DNA of 64,000 nt from Epiperipatus broadwayi (GCA_028023455.1 JAQFVV010006271.1:250001-314000), one strand, 5' to 3'. Counted from the stretch's first letter, positions 11,385 through 24,280 are shown. Translations and numbers: made by a program. The notes: generated by a model not told the origin, from the letters alone.

Positions 11385-12455
11385 TTAAAACGCATAACCA
11401 ACTCGTTATAAATAAAAAATACGGCTTTAATAAAGTGTTTTTCTCTACTGGTGAGGAAGGAAGGGTGATGGAATAACGTTACAAGCACTGAATCTATCGT
11501 TTATTTTTAGTTCTTATGTAAAAATCAATTTATTAAAGCTAATGTTAATGTACTGCAAAATAGTATATATATTCAAAGAACATAAACTCTTACAAATACA
11601 ATCTACAAATTATGTTTTATCCACTGACATATTACAAATACATATATATAACAAAATTTAAACATTATATATATCAATGACTATAATATACAAAAATGCT
11701 TAACCACAACGTATGAATCGTTTCACGGATATATGATGATCCCCCCCCCCTCCAAAAAACAGGATGTCAACTCACAGAACTAAGACGTGAGAATAAATTT
11801 TAGAAGTTCCATTATTAATTCATAAGAAATATCACATCACTTTTAACTTAAAATATTGAGAAGGCGAATGCTGACAGCTTTTTGAACAATAAATTACGGT
11901 CCTGTAATAAAACACTACGTAAATGGAATGAATGAGAAAAACAAACATTTCTATCACCCCTCTTGCAATTTATACTATTAACTTATCTTTTTCTGAAAAA
12001 TATTAATCCTAAAAATTAAACAGCTTCCTGTATTTTTTAGATAAAATCTCATGTTTATTAATATTATGTTTTGCCTCTCCTCTCTTACAATCTATTTCTC
12101 TTTTTCCTCTATTTAATGTCTCTATTTATAAACATACAAATACATTTCCTGTTAAAAAATATCTACACTACTTGGTTTCTTTATATATATTGAATGATCT
12201 TCTCAACTTCATAACAATTAAATATGAAGAATGAGTAGTAGAATAAGAAATGAAAATTAAATGAGAACATAAACTATAGTAGACAAACAGGAAGTAGCCA
12301 AAATGCTCTAACGGGAACATATAAAGATTCCATGAGCCAGCAGTGAGTGAAAAGATAAATAAACAACAAACTGACACATCTTCAGTCTTAGATACTTTTT
12401 AAATCTTAATTGAAAGACTTTCATAGTTTTGAAATGTTATAAAAGAATTTAAAAG
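11385..12455. other. AT-rich DNA with one poly-C run
   Basis: A C10 run at about 11741-11750 is the only striking feature. The minus-strand frame at 12168-12377 has no motif. Confidence 0.5.
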
Positions 12456-12530
12456 CCTGGTGGCATATTGGTTAACACACCAGCTCTTGCCATATCTCCA
12501 ACCTGGGTTCAAATCTGATTCAGGTAAATC
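12456..12530 (+). repeat. tRNA-derived SINE-C head
   Basis: TGGCATATTGGTTAACAC fits a tRNA A-box/D-arm and GGTTCAAATC at 12506-12515 is an exact B box. The same A-box wording (TGGCATATTGGTTGATAC) recurs on the minus strand near 41800-41880. Confidence 0.6.
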
Positions 12531-12857
12531 TTGGAAAATTTATCAGAGACTATAAAAAAAGCTTAATATTTTTCTTTCGAGTACCTAATCCATAGCCAAC
12601 TCAGCTAGCAATAATGATCAGTGATTAGGTATCTAACTTATTAACTGAATGTAAATATTCCAGATTAATTTGAGTTAATCTTATCAGTATCACCATGCTG
12701 ATATAATGACAAAAAAATGCAATTGTATATACAGAATATTTTGCGTGGTATTACTCTTTCCCACAGGTGTCACTGACCTGATCAATGACAATACTAGCTA
12801 GAGAATTGAACCAGGATTTTTGGATTATTGAATATGAAATTTTAACACAGCCATTAC

Positions 12858-12935
12858 CAGGATGGCTCAGTTGATAATAATGTTAACCTAAAATTCAATA
12901 TTCAAGAATCTAAAGGTCTGGATTTAGTTCTCATG
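12858..12935 (+). repeat. tRNA-like SINE remnant
   Basis: GGATGGCTCAGTTGATAATA resembles an A-box/D-arm, with a decayed B-box region (GGTCTGGATTTAGTTC) about 50 bases on. Confidence 0.4.
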
Positions 12936-13190
12936 CTAGTACTGTTATTTATGATGCCAGGAACAACTGAAGAAGAGAGAAGAATAAAACCACCCAAAAT
13001 ATTGAGTATATACTAACTTGTGTATTATTACTAATAGTTGAATGTAAATGAAAATATAAATAGTCAATTTTTTCTAAAGACATTCAATACTTAATATCAG
13101 ATGATAGAAATAGTTAAATATATAAATTAAAATACCATCATCATAAACCTTATCTATTGTATAATTTTTCTTTTAAAAGATTTTTTGATT

Positions 13191-14036
13191 GTCATCGATT
13201 AGCCCCGCACACTGTCTGATGTCACTGTTTCCATGCAAAACCACAGAAATATACTGCTCACATAGCCTATAGAACAGTTCTGTTCATATTGGCCACTACA
13301 CAGCTTTTGTGCTTTGTGGTACTATCGCACACATCACAGATCACTATAATATGATGTGAGGGTGTGTAGAATTCAAGTTGTCCTAAATTTTTGCATGTGC
13401 ATTGGAAATACTTATTTTTTATATGACCTGATATAGTTTTAGATAGTATTAAATGTAAAACCAAAGACATACTTCCGTACACATATTTTTAAGGTTAAAT
13501 GAATTTCAAAAGTGCACGTTCCAGCATTATATAAAAATCACGTGTAAAACGTATTTTGTGCAGGGACAGCTACGAGGCTTTCAAAGCATAAGTTTAGCTT
13601 GATCAGAGAGGAATTTTCAAATTGAATTGTGTTTTATAAATTGTTTTAAAATAGTGTTGAAATTCTTTTTTTTTTTGATCAGAAGTTAATTGAAAAAAGG
13701 AAATATTAGATTTTATTAAATAATTTTGTTTTTAAAAATATTTTGTATGTTGTGACGTATGATCCTTCGGATCGGCAAAATCATCAGATCCCCCTCCCTG
13801 CCAATTCCAGCATTACATGCTGAGATGGATAATGTTTTAAAAATTGTCACACATGTGACGGATGATCCTTCAGATCGTCAAAGACATTGGATCCCCCTTC
13901 CTGTGAATTCCAGTGCTACACGCTGACATGTAGTAGTGTGAAAAAAAAGTAAATTGTAAATCAGCCTGGTAACATTATATCTATTGGTTTTTGACTAGCA
14001 ACAACGACATCAGATGGTGTGCGGGGGCTCGACAAT
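13191..14036. mobile_element. 846-bp unit bounded by about 35-bp inverted repeats
   Basis: The left end (13191-13225) contains GCCCCGCACACTGTCTGATG. The right end (14001-14036), reverse-complemented, contains GCCCCCGCACACCATCTGATG. These GC-rich matching ends stand out from the surroundings. The interior holds a minus-strand open frame (13267-13482, no domain recognised) and a 103-bp tandem pair. The class is unknown. Confidence 0.5.
13751..13944 (+). repeat. 103-bp tandem pair with a GATCC-TTC-GGATC hairpin
   Basis: Unit 1 starts at 13751 and unit 2 at 13854, both with TGTGACG. Each contains a TGATCCTTCRGATCG mini-hairpin, then AGATCCCCCT-like and AATTCCAG...CTGA blocks. Differences are scattered substitutions. 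Confidence 0.75.
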
Positions 14037-14249
14037 AACCAATTTCTTTTTAAAGAGTCACTTGTTAATCTTAAGAAATTTATTGTTTTCTAATTATTGT
14101 TTAACAATCACAATGAATATACTAAATGGGGAATACTTAAGTGGAGTCTATAAGACCCTAGGAATGGGTTGATTTCTGTTGTGGCTGAGTTCATTCTGTT
14201 TATATCCTGAACTTGGCTGCAGGTTGACTTATGTAGCATTTATGAGTGT

Positions 14250-14910
14250 GTTCTGTTGAGATCTTCTAGGGTGATTGAGGGACACGAAATAAGTTTCATA
14301 TGTTCTCGAATCTGCTTTTGGTGGATAGCATTTGGTCTCTATTCTTCATTTGTAATAGTTTTTGAGCAAAAAAGGTGTTTTTGTCTGGGTTGGGTAAAGT
14401 GAAGATCTTCATACATCGGACTGTACATACAGCATATGTTAGATATATGGAAAGTCTAATCACTGCAATTGGTTGGCATTTTAGGCAGTTTTTTAAGGAC
14501 ATAATTTGATAGTAGTATATTTTTGTATTTTCATATATGGTACTTCTTAGGTTACTTAATCCGAGGCAGGTGAGAATCGTATGTTCAAATGTTTCCTCTT
14601 GTCTATAGCAAATGTTACAAATTGGATTAATTTTTGTGATATGTAATTTATAATAAAGAAAGGTATTTGTTGGCATTGCATCTGTGTTTATCTTTATCAG
14701 CAGATTTAGGAATTTTGGCTCCATTTTCCAATATTAGAAACATTAAGTCAGCTTTTTATTAGTAATTCCTAGTTTTGAGTTGATCGCTTTGGTGTTAGGA
14801 TGTGTGAGGTCATAAATTTCCCATATCTTGCATTTTTTTTAAAACTTTTCTCTAGTAATATTTATGTATTTTTGTAGGTGCTCAATGATTGTGTTAAACC
14901 ACCCTGTTTT
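14250..14910 (-). pseudogene. Second zinc-knuckle LINE lineage, C-terminal fragment
   Basis: On the minus strand a decayed segment (GWFNTIIEHLQKYINITREKF, then NARYGKFM) leads by frameshift into an open frame at 14296-14724. That frame reads AMPTNTFLYYKLHITKI and then CNICYRQEETFEHTILTC, a C-x2-C-x8-H-x4-C cluster like those after LINE reverse transcriptases. The sequence is not the same family as the copies at 3905 or 54125, because the flanking residues differ and no TCACA tail is seen. The palm domain is absent. The gene is 5'-truncated and has at least one frameshift. The clade is unresolved (CR1/L2/I-like are possible). Confidence 0.7.
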
Positions 14911-17099
14911 TCCAGGTGGGGGAGCTATCAGTTGGGGGAAGGTTATATATCAGGCTATGTGTCTTTTGAATGAAGAAGGCCTGGATAGAGTGCTTGGACA
15001 TGCCATTGACATTTTTTTTCAAGAATTTCTTTTTCTGCAATGACAATAATGAATTCCTTTAAAACAGAATAAAAATTCCTTAGAGTCTTCTTTCAATTAG
15101 CAATGCATCTGAAGTACTTCTAGCATTATTACTAAAATTTCACATAATTTTCAAACAATCAGTTTATTTTCAAAGTATGAAGACTTTAAATAAGTATGGC
15201 AAGATTAAATGCACACTATGCAAGGCTAAGATAATTTTAATCCCATTTGCAATCTTATGCAAACTAATAATAGTATGAATAAAGGTATTTGGGCACTTTC
15301 TATTTACTCACTATTTAACTGAGATGTAAGTTTTTATATGATAACCAAATTAGAATTTATGATAATATAAAGCTCATAATAGCCTCCAACATGAGCAATG
15401 CCAGGTCCTAACAGGTTTGAATCTTATTTGTATGACATAAATTTCACTTGTTTTGTTTCAAGTTTAAAAAATGTATTGTAATCATTAAATATGATGCTCT
15501 TCAAAGTTAACAAGTACAAAATAATCACATTTTAGAAAAGTATAAATTAATTATTTCTCTTTTTACATACCTTATCATTAAATAACAATAAAAATAATAA
15601 ATATAATGGTAATTAACTGTTATATACAATCTTTCAATCTTCAGAAGTACTTTCAGTTAATTCCTTAACCCTCTTCAATTGTAAAAATTATTTACAAATC
15701 ACATCTTGCAATTAATAAATAAGTACAATGAATATATTCTAATTAGTTAGAAAATTAATTAATTAATCTCTCTAAAGAAATTAAATATACAAATATGAGC
15801 TATCTATATAATAAATATTATCTACAACTAGATTAAATATGAATGACAAAGTCTAATTGAAATACCTGTACAGCATGAGGGGATTAGCTGGCCCTTTTAT
15901 GTCAGATAATTATGTCAAAACTTATATTAGTAACAGAATATACTAAAATTTACCTATTGTTTTTATTTATAAATATTCCAAATACATTTCTATGTACACA
16001 TAACATATATTTAATAGTATAATATTCCAGTGCTGATACCAATTGGAGAGATAAACCTATGGTGTGCTAGCCATGTAAATGCAACACACCTTGATATCAA
16101 TATTGCTATGCTCAGATTAAAAGGAAATCCTTTTTATCTTGTTATCTAAAAGCTTACATAGACATGTGTATGCAATGGTGACTATAAGGGTGAATTTGAA
16201 ATCATCTGAGATGTTCTTATAGTTTCATTTGAATCTGTTTACCTTTAAAATTACAAGAAAAAATTAATTTTTACTTATTTTAATAATTCTATAAATAAAT
16301 CATCATATGATCATTTATATGGGGGTTATTAAAATTACTAGAAATTAACTCTAACTTTAAAATTTAAATATAAGTCAAAATCATATATATTTAAACCTTT
16401 CACATGTTCAAATAATGATGGTGTTAGAAAGTATCACCACTTGATCTATCTTTAGGTATATTCTATAAGTTTACAAAAACATATAATTAATACATTTTCC
16501 GGTACAAACATATATTCATGTGCATGCTTATTCACAATAAGAACTTTACATTTAAAAAAAATGTATGCATAAGATTTTCCATCTTTTCAGATGAGATAAC
16601 AAATGTTTGTCTTACTTAAAATGTTTATATTGTTTTCTGAATTCTGCAACAATTGTGAAGAGCATTTCATCCAATAAAAAGGTGATAGATTTTGTCCATG
16701 ACATATGAACCTTGACATTCAGAATCTACTATCCTACCATTGCAGCAACCTATACAGGACATGCTATCCAATAATAAGGTTTCTTTGAAACTAAAGATTT
16801 TATTTCTTAACTATTGTGTATCATTATTTATTTTTCCAAGAATAAAAAAATTAAATAAAATCTAAACAAATTGTGCCTTCCTTGCTAGTTAAACAGGAAG
16901 ATTATTAAAGTTTTCAATTTCCCTGTTTGGTCTAGTGAAGTGGCAGGGTCAGACAATGGAGTTTAAGGTAAATAGATCACAATTTCAACTCTCTTATTTC
17001 CAGTGCTTGAATTTCTTATAAATTCTCAAGCAATAAACTATTTTATTTTTGCTTCATTTTTTATACTTCTTTGAATCATACCATTATTTTAAACCATTA
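14911..17099. other. AT-rich DNA with two faint SINE scraps
   Basis: AGGTTTGAATCTT at about 15410-15422 is B-box-like. A SINE-D motif lies at about 16693-16760 (GAACCTTGACATTCAGAATC). Otherwise nothing was recognised. Confidence 0.4.
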
Positions 17100-18250
17100 C
17101 CAATTCATTATAAGGTAACGGTCTTTTGAAGTTTAGCCCATACTCTACAGTACATAACTTCTCTTCTCCACAGTGTACCAAAAAACTTTCTTATTTCACT
17201 ATATCTGAAATATGGTCATTTTTCAGGTCTTTTACAATCTCTTGAGATCCGGTTTAAAACTTCAACTATCCATGCATTATCATCTCTTTTAGTAATTTGT
17301 CCATCTCAGCTTCATTTCAATTTCCTAATTGTTTTAATGATGTTAGTTATACCTCTTTATTCGCTCTTCCATGTGGTGCATTTTTGACCTCCTCTTGTTA
17401 TTCCTAACACACATCTCTCCAGACTTCAATAAGTGGTCTGAAGTATTTGTATTATTTTTTTATTAAGAGTCAAAATCTTAAATCTATAAGAAGTGATAAA
17501 ACATTTTTTTTTTTTTTTTTAAAAAGCTTTGTTTTCTAAATCTTAGATTTATAAATAAAAAGTGATAAAACACATCTATTTTTCAAAATTTTCTTTTCCA
17601 ACATTAGACATATTTCCTGTCAATATTAAGTTATTTCTATCAAAAGCATTCAAATTAAATTCTATAATTATTTTCATTTATTACAAGTCCATCGATATTA
17701 CTAAATTAACATATTATTACTTGTTAACTTCTAATTCAGAATTATCAATTCTTTTTTTCCTTCTAAGAAAATATATTGATTATTACTTCAGTTTTTTAGT
17801 ATTTAATCTTAGCCCCATATCTTTAGTTTTATTTGATAGCAATGAAGCATTATTTGCAAAAGTAACAATATCATCTACAAAATGACAAATAATCTAAATT
17901 TACCTTCATCTCCTTAACTTCCCTTTTTAATCCATAAAATATTTCTTCTAATATTCCTATAAAATTTTTGGGAGATATAGAGTTATCTACTATTTTTCAG
18001 AATATAACATTATCTTGAGTTTGTGTTATGGTTCAAAGTTCTAATCATTATGAAACAGCTTCTAGAATCAAATGCTGTTTCATAATCTACAAATCCCAAT
18101 TCATTGCTTTTTTCTATAACTTCTTTCAACACATAAATGGTCCCAAACTTTGCTATAGATAAATTATAATTATTAAAATTTTTATTTAGAACTTTTATTG
18201 CTATATAACTCCTTATGGAAGTTTTTCCACACATTTCATGACTATCCTCT
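17100..18250 (-). pseudogene. RTE-type LINE, reverse-transcriptase palm to 3' end (broken)
   Basis: Minus-strand remains of an RTE-like reverse transcriptase, longer than the copy at 1291. The frame at 18010-18234 reads YVLKEVIEKSNELG and then FVDYETAFDS, the standard palm motif in which the first catalytic aspartate sits. Further on, FVDDIVTFANNASLL at about 17835-17882 is the FADD box, with Ala changed to Val but both Asp kept. LNAFDRNNLILTGNM at about 17610-17660 equals the NAFGRNNLILKGNM block at 1390-1430. The lower end, KLLKEMIMHG to GLNFKRPLP, matches 3350-3870. Numerous stops and a poly-T run near 17505-17520 interrupt it. The endonuclease domain is missing. The plus-strand frame at 17562-17885 is its shadow. 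Confidence 0.85.
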
Positions 18251-18628
18251 TTTTAATACTAGTTTTCTTGTCAATTCAAAATTATTTTTTCTTATATCAT
18301 TTTTAAAAAAACTAAATATTCAATTCTTCTTAATTCATGGATACATCAAATGATACCACATTTCCTAAAAATATATTTTATGGTGAACTTTAATTAAGCA
18401 TGCTTTTCATGGGATAGGCAGGTAAAAAAAAAATGAAATATTGTTTTCATTGAGAAGATATATCTAAAAATAAAATATATCAGAGAACTATAATTAGATA
18501 AAATGTTGAAATCATTTTTGGAGGTAGAGAGGGGGGATGCTGTAGAAGTCAAAATATACCATCAGAAAGTATCAAATAAAATATCAGATCCACATATTTT
18601 TTATATGCATATATTTGTATTTTACATA

Positions 18629-19052
18629 TGTAATATTTACAAAGCATTAAAGCTTTAAGCATGTGCTCTTGAAAATACGAAGGTAGGGACCTCTACAGGT
18701 CTTAACCACAAGCTTACTCTTTGGAAGAAAAGAGGGGAACCCTTCTTTACTTCAACCTACTTTCTATATAAATAGCTGAAGCTGAAGCGGTTAGAACTGA
18801 GAACGTGAAGTTATTCAATACTTCACTGATTAAAGTCCACAATTCCTATTACCCATTAGTACTCGTGAAATCTTTCGATTTACAATGAGTCAAAGGAAAG
18901 ATCTTATAGTTAAAAATCTATTACAGTAATTTAAAGTTGTAATTATCAATTTATTTAATGCACATTGATTACAGTAAGTAATATTTACAAAACATTAAAG
19001 CTTTAACCATGTGCGCTTGAAAATATGAAGGTAGGGACTTCTACAGGTTTCT
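18629..19052 (+). repeat. 350-bp tandem unit, 1.2 copies (copy 1)
   Basis: A block of about 70 bp (GTAATATTTACAAA...CTACAGGT) occurs at about 18629-18700 and again at about 18979-19048, giving a period of about 350 bp. The unit contains TATATAAATAGCTGA at about 18765-18779, like a TATA box. A second copy with the same tandem layout is at 61440-61832. It could be a small LTR dimer, a satellite fragment or a retrozyme-like repeat. Confidence 0.7.
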
Positions 19053-19213
19053 AGTGTTTTATTTTTTTTCTATCATTTTTTTCTTGGCGTTAAAAGGACC
19101 ATATTTGTTTGAGAATGGCTTCTAATGATGATGATGTTTTTTAAATATCATTAATTTATTTGTAAAAATGTTTTTCAAAATACCAAATAAAATATTAGGT
19201 AATTTATTATTAT

Positions 19214-19917
19214 TTAACCTATTCATTCAGTATACTGAATGTTTACTAACATAAATAGAGAGATTTGAACTTTTCATCCTCCATTCCATTTCAAACAACT
19301 GATACACATGACCACACATATGTGAAAAAGATAAATAATCCCCAATATACACATTCCATGCAGAATCTGCACTCATAAGTTGGGCTAGATGATAATTTCC
19401 AACAAATATAAACAATCAGTGCTCAGTTTATATTAAAATAAACAATTGCTTATACTTTAATAGACAGGTTTCATTCTTCTCACCCCACCAATAATTTAAC
19501 CACTGATATCATTGAAAAACCAATGACGGAATTCTCAAAGCCCTTGCTGGGTATGACTACAATATCAAATCCACCAAAGGCTTTGAGCATCCCATCAATG
19601 ATTTTTCAATGGAATGAGTAGTTGAATTGTTGCAAGATAAAAAGATTGAAGCCTGTCCATTAAAGTTTAAGGAATTTCTATCTTAATATAAACTGAGCAC
19701 TGATTTTATGTGTGGGAGATTATGCTCTGGCACAACTGATGAGTGCTGATTTTGCATGAAATATGTATATTGGGAATCATTTATATTTTTTACATGTATG
19801 TGGTCATGTGTATCAGTGATTTGAGATGGAATGGAGGATGAATATAGACAAAAAATCTTAAGTTCAAATCTCCTAATTATTATAGTAAACATTCAGTATA
19901 CTGAATGAATAGGTTAA
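19214..19917. mobile_element. 704-bp foldback built on SINE-E
   Basis: Left arm 19214-19541 and right arm 19581-19917 are reverse complements with scattered mismatches, with a 39-bp loop. The outer ends are identical (TTAACCTATTCATTCAG inward) and each carries the perfect 16-bp palindrome ATTCAGTATACTGAAT (19225-19240 and 19891-19906). The right arm includes a SINE-E copy ending in AAGTTCAAATC, a B-box-like motif. Confidence 0.85.
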
Positions 19918-20040
19918 TTACATGTTGCCTTGAAACAGATTATATCATAGTATAAGTTCAGCCCATCTCTCTCCTATTAATAGAAATGGATACATAATGA
20001 GCTGATAATAAGAGGGGTTAGATTGACGTAATATCTACAT

Positions 20041-20395
20041 GGGTATGACTACAATATTAAATCCACCAAGGACTTTGAGCATTTCATCACTGATTTTTCA
20101 ATGAAATGGGTGATTGAATTGTCGGAAGGTTGAGAAGATTGAAACCTACACATTAAAATTTAAGGAATTGCTATCTTAATATAAGCTGAACATTGATTGT
20201 ATATATGTGTGGGAGATTATGATCTAGCCCAACTGATGAGTGCTGGTTCTGCATAAAATACATTTATTGGGATCGTGTATTTTTTCACATGTGTGTGGTC
20301 ATGTGTGTCAGTTGCTTGAGATGGAGTAGAAAATATATAGACTGAAAATTCTAAGTTCAAATCCCTCTATTATTATTATTACCATTTTAATAATA
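20041..20395 (+). repeat. SINE-E copy
   Basis: Starts GGGTATGACTACAATATTAAA, the same sequence as the loop and right arm of the foldback at 19214. It ends AAGTTCAAATCCC followed by an (ATT)n tail at 20371-20390. Other copies are at 48620-48800 and 58290-58670. Confidence 0.75.
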
Positions 20396-22994
20396 ACCAA
20401 ATGGTTTATTATACAGGAAATTATAAAAAATTTGAGCACTGAAAATGATAGAACAGAACAAGAAATCATGGGCCTTGAATTCTAAATCTGCCATTCTGAT
20501 AATCCATACAGATTTAATAACTACACTTATCTAAATAAATAATTATATATTAATAATTTAATGCATTTTTATATCAATGTAATATTTAGAAATAGATTTA
20601 ATTAGCATAGCAAAGATTGGTTGTGCTTATTTATGCTTAATATCAGAACTGCTTACTTCTGAGATTGAATGTGTTTTAATCTTACATTATTTTTTTAATC
20701 TATTAAGTATTATCTTTTTTGTATATATTTTTTACTAAATAACATTTTTATTCCCTACTTCATTAATTTTTATGTGCTTTACATATAACCACCAAAAGTC
20801 TTTGGGAACAAAAAGGAGGTTATCAAGCAATACAAAACAATTGAAACTACAATGTTAGTTTGGAAAAGCCTCCATGTCATAGCATCTAATCAGGCATGCA
20901 CCTGTCAAGCCTGGATCTAGGATTCAAATACAAGCACATAATCCAGAATTCAAATAAGTATTTTTTGGTAATTGAGAATATCCCAAAAACACAAAAAATT
21001 TTGAGATAGGCAGTCTATAATTAATCCTATTACCATTCAATAATAAAAAAGAAAACTTAGCGTCTTTAAATTGCCCACTATAGAATAAAGATCTTTTTAA
21101 TAACACTTCATAGAAAAAAAAAAAAGGATAACTTACCATTATAGTTAAGGTAAGATTGAGAATATTTTATCTTCTTTAATGAAGAATATGCTTAATACTT
21201 ACTTTTCAACCAATATTAGATTGATTGCGGAGTAATTACAAAAAATATATCCTAGGTCTGATTAGAACCTGAAACATTTTAAGTTGTACCCAACCCAAAT
21301 TCAAGCTCATGATTTTGACATGGCATACATATGCATTATGGCTAACTCATGTGCCTAATTAATATTAGTTATTACTTATATTGCAGATACTTATAGCCAG
21401 GGGATAAAAGTTCCCAAAGTAATTTAAGAGTCTATGTGTGAGACTTAAAAAAAAAAAAGATTGTGATTTAATGCGGAATATAAAATACATATCTAGTTTA
21501 TTTCTTTTAGTCTAACCCTTTAAAAAAAATTAGTATAAATATTATAATAAACAAATGATTTTGGAATTATGTGAAATCATTTATTTGTCAGATTAAAAAT
21601 AATCGGTGAGCCTACTCAATTATCATGATTAGTAACTTGCAAAATATTCCATTCATATTCTCCACCCTCTCAAGAAGCAAATTTAGAAAGAAGAATGAAT
21701 ACCTGATTGTTAAACTTCCTGTAATTATAAAAAAAAACATAGAGTGCCGGCTAAATAATTATTGAATGGCGTGGGTTAAATACTAAAGTCATTGAATTAC
21801 ACAAAAAGTAGTTTGCTTATTAAAAGAATTTTTAAATAAAACAAAAAAACTAAATAAACAAGAAATTACTGCTTCCGTTTAACAACTGTTTATTAATGCT
21901 ACTATAACGTTAATTAATTAGCAAAAATTATCCAATGCTTCTTATTTTCAAAATAATTTAGTCATTAATAAGTATCACATAAAACACACATATTTCGACT
22001 AGTTATTATAAATAAATATTTGCATTTATTTTATATGAGAGTCACTTTTATACAAAACTTTTATCATACGCTTTAACCATATTTTATGTTCATTATCAAA
22101 TATCTATGCAAACTAAATAATTTATAAAAATTAAACAGAAATGCGATTAATAAATATAAATATTAAAATGAAAAGAATATATATTATGAATGAAGTGTAA
22201 CAAAGACGTATGTTACAAATAAAATACAATACTTATAAAAACTAATATTAACACACACTCCTATTCACACAAAAAAAAATGCAACACAATATTATAATCT
22301 TTTATACACTTTGGGTCTTAGTTTAGAATGTGTTTTCTGTCATTTTGGTTTTTAAGGGAGCACCAAAACCACCACTGGCTGACACAATCAAGTGCTAAAG
22401 AAAGTCAGATAATATCGATCAACAGTGTTCCAAAGTGTTCCAATTATTTTGGTCATTAGTTAAAAAATCGCAAATGTCATCGAATTTATATTTATGTTTA
22501 TTTTTATATTAAATAATTTAATATAAAATACAATGAGATGTAAAGTAAAGAAAATTGTAAAAATTATGATTCATCTGAAATAAAAGAATATTTTTAAAAA
22601 GGAGACATGTTATTTATACTATATTTATCATTACTGCGATGACACTGCACTTCCAAAAATCACCTGAATCATAAGATATATGCATTAGTAATAAGCTGGC
22701 TATTAAGTATTACCATTTTTAGCATCCACTCTTAGTGAAATATGATTATCACAACTCAAAAACAAAAAAAAAAAAACTAAGAATTAAAAAAAAAAATTAA
22801 ATGATGAAAATATAGTTACTAATCATAGTTAACCCTAAAAGATTGATCCCTATCATAAGTAGTTTGTGGCAACCAGACTTGTAGTAACCTAAGCAACTAA
22901 AAACAGAAACAATAAAAGAAAATGGAGAAATTATATTTATTTAGTTATAAACATTAGTAATAATTATTTAATTAGGTTAAGAAAAAAGAAGTAA
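20396..22994. other. AT-rich DNA, no gene seen
   Basis: A SINE-D-like scrap lies at about 20445-20510 (GGGCCTTGAATTCTAAATCTG). Around 22310-22440 the GC content rises slightly, without an open frame I can support. Confidence 0.4.
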
Positions 22995-23085
22995 GCAATG
23001 GCCATTGGAAAAAAAGCTACAGGAGCACTAGGTCCAGATTCAAAATTCCTCATTGATGAAAGATATGTGCTGAGTTCTTCTAATA
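22995..23085 (+). repeat. SINE-B-like 5' fragment
   Basis: GGTCCAGATTCAAAATTCCTCATTGATGAAAG corresponds to the B-box and 'CTCACTGATGAAAGCC' part of SINE-B (43930-43972); the sequence is quoted here only in outline. No core follows. Confidence 0.35.
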
Positions 23086-23174
23086 TATGTATAGCACAGT
23101 TTTAGGACAGACATTTCTTATCATTTGATTACTCAAACTTACACTAGATGGCAAAATTGGAATAAAAAAATTCA

Positions 23175-23402
23175 TATTTGGTTTTTATGCTGGGTTGGGG
23201 GAAAGATAACAGGGATTTAGATACAAAGGCTGTAGAGTTGACAAAGATTATGTTGTGTAAATGGGATGGAGCAGAATAGTGAAGAATATTAACTTACAGT
23301 GTGGAATGGAAGGGGAAGGTGGCTAACAGGTTTCTCTGGGCATTGTGGCTGAGAGATTCCTGACTCCGATAAAGAAGAAGCCAGAGTGCACCCCATCATA
23401 TA
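23175..23402 (+). pseudogene. Zinc-knuckle LINE, 3' end (copy 3, truncated)
   Basis: Retains VFMLGWGKDNRDLDTKAVEL-type coding, then LWKWDG-equivalent sequence, the GGCTAACAGGTTTCTCTGG block, and the 3' signature GAGAGATTCCTGACTCC followed by a degraded CATCATAT tail. Homologous to 4013-4345 (-) and 54227-54560 (+). About 230 bp remain. Confidence 0.8.
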
Positions 23403-24280
23403 TTCTGCATAAAAGTATTGTGTAAACTGTGGTCATGTGTTGTTTGTTGGTCAAACATTTTTTTATTATATGTATATAATTTAACGTGTTAATAGGCATC
23501 AAATATGAATGCATCCTTTTATTTTTATTTTAAAATTTTTGTCTACATCAGCATTTTTTTGTTATTCAATAAATAATATATTATTATCTAGATTCAAAAA
23601 AAGACTGATTAGGCAGTGGAAAAATTAATTGGAGATTTGTGCCTTACAATATGTCTTATAATGATGTTATTGTCTGCTTGCTGACTTTCTTTATGCATTT
23701 CTGCTGACAGACTTACATTGTTTGGGAATTTACTCATATAAAATCTAATACACTATAGAAACAGTTTCAGACAATAAATTAAAGCTCTTGTGTTAAAAAA
23801 AATAGTGTTAGTGCAGTAGCAAAGATTAATATATGTGGAAAAAAAAAGTTTTCAATTGATATCATTTTTGGATCAATCATATAAAAAAAGCTAAAAAGTA
23901 TTTTTTTCTTTAAATATATATAAATAGTGTGTATTTCTAAATTTAAACTTTTTCATGGATAACTTGAAGAAGAAAATGTGAAATAACATTGTTATTTTAT
24001 TACTTAATATTTATGATTTTTTTATCTGTAATATTCTGAAATCTTTATTATTTTTAAAACTATTTCGTATTATGTTCAAAAGTATATAATAAGAAGAATT
24101 ATTTATTTTCATGTTTTGTTTTGTTTTTTTTTTTTTCAGAATAATAATGATAATATGAAACCTCCAAACATTTTATATAAGAATGTGAATATTTAAAGTT
24201 TGTTAAGGGTAGTTGAAAGAGGAAGAGAAAATAAAAGTAATAATAATAAAATAAATAATCTTTTTGATCTCTTTAGTCTT
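23403..24280. other. AT-rich DNA, no feature seen
   Basis: Homopolymer-rich. The frame at 23323-23514 (-) overlaps the LINE tail and is a shadow. Confidence 0.5.

Noticed and set aside
18780-18900. Hammerhead ribozyme core in the 350-bp tandem unit
   Set aside because: ACTGATTAAAG and GTGAAATC are present, but CTGANGA and the required stem pairing are not; a fold search would be needed.
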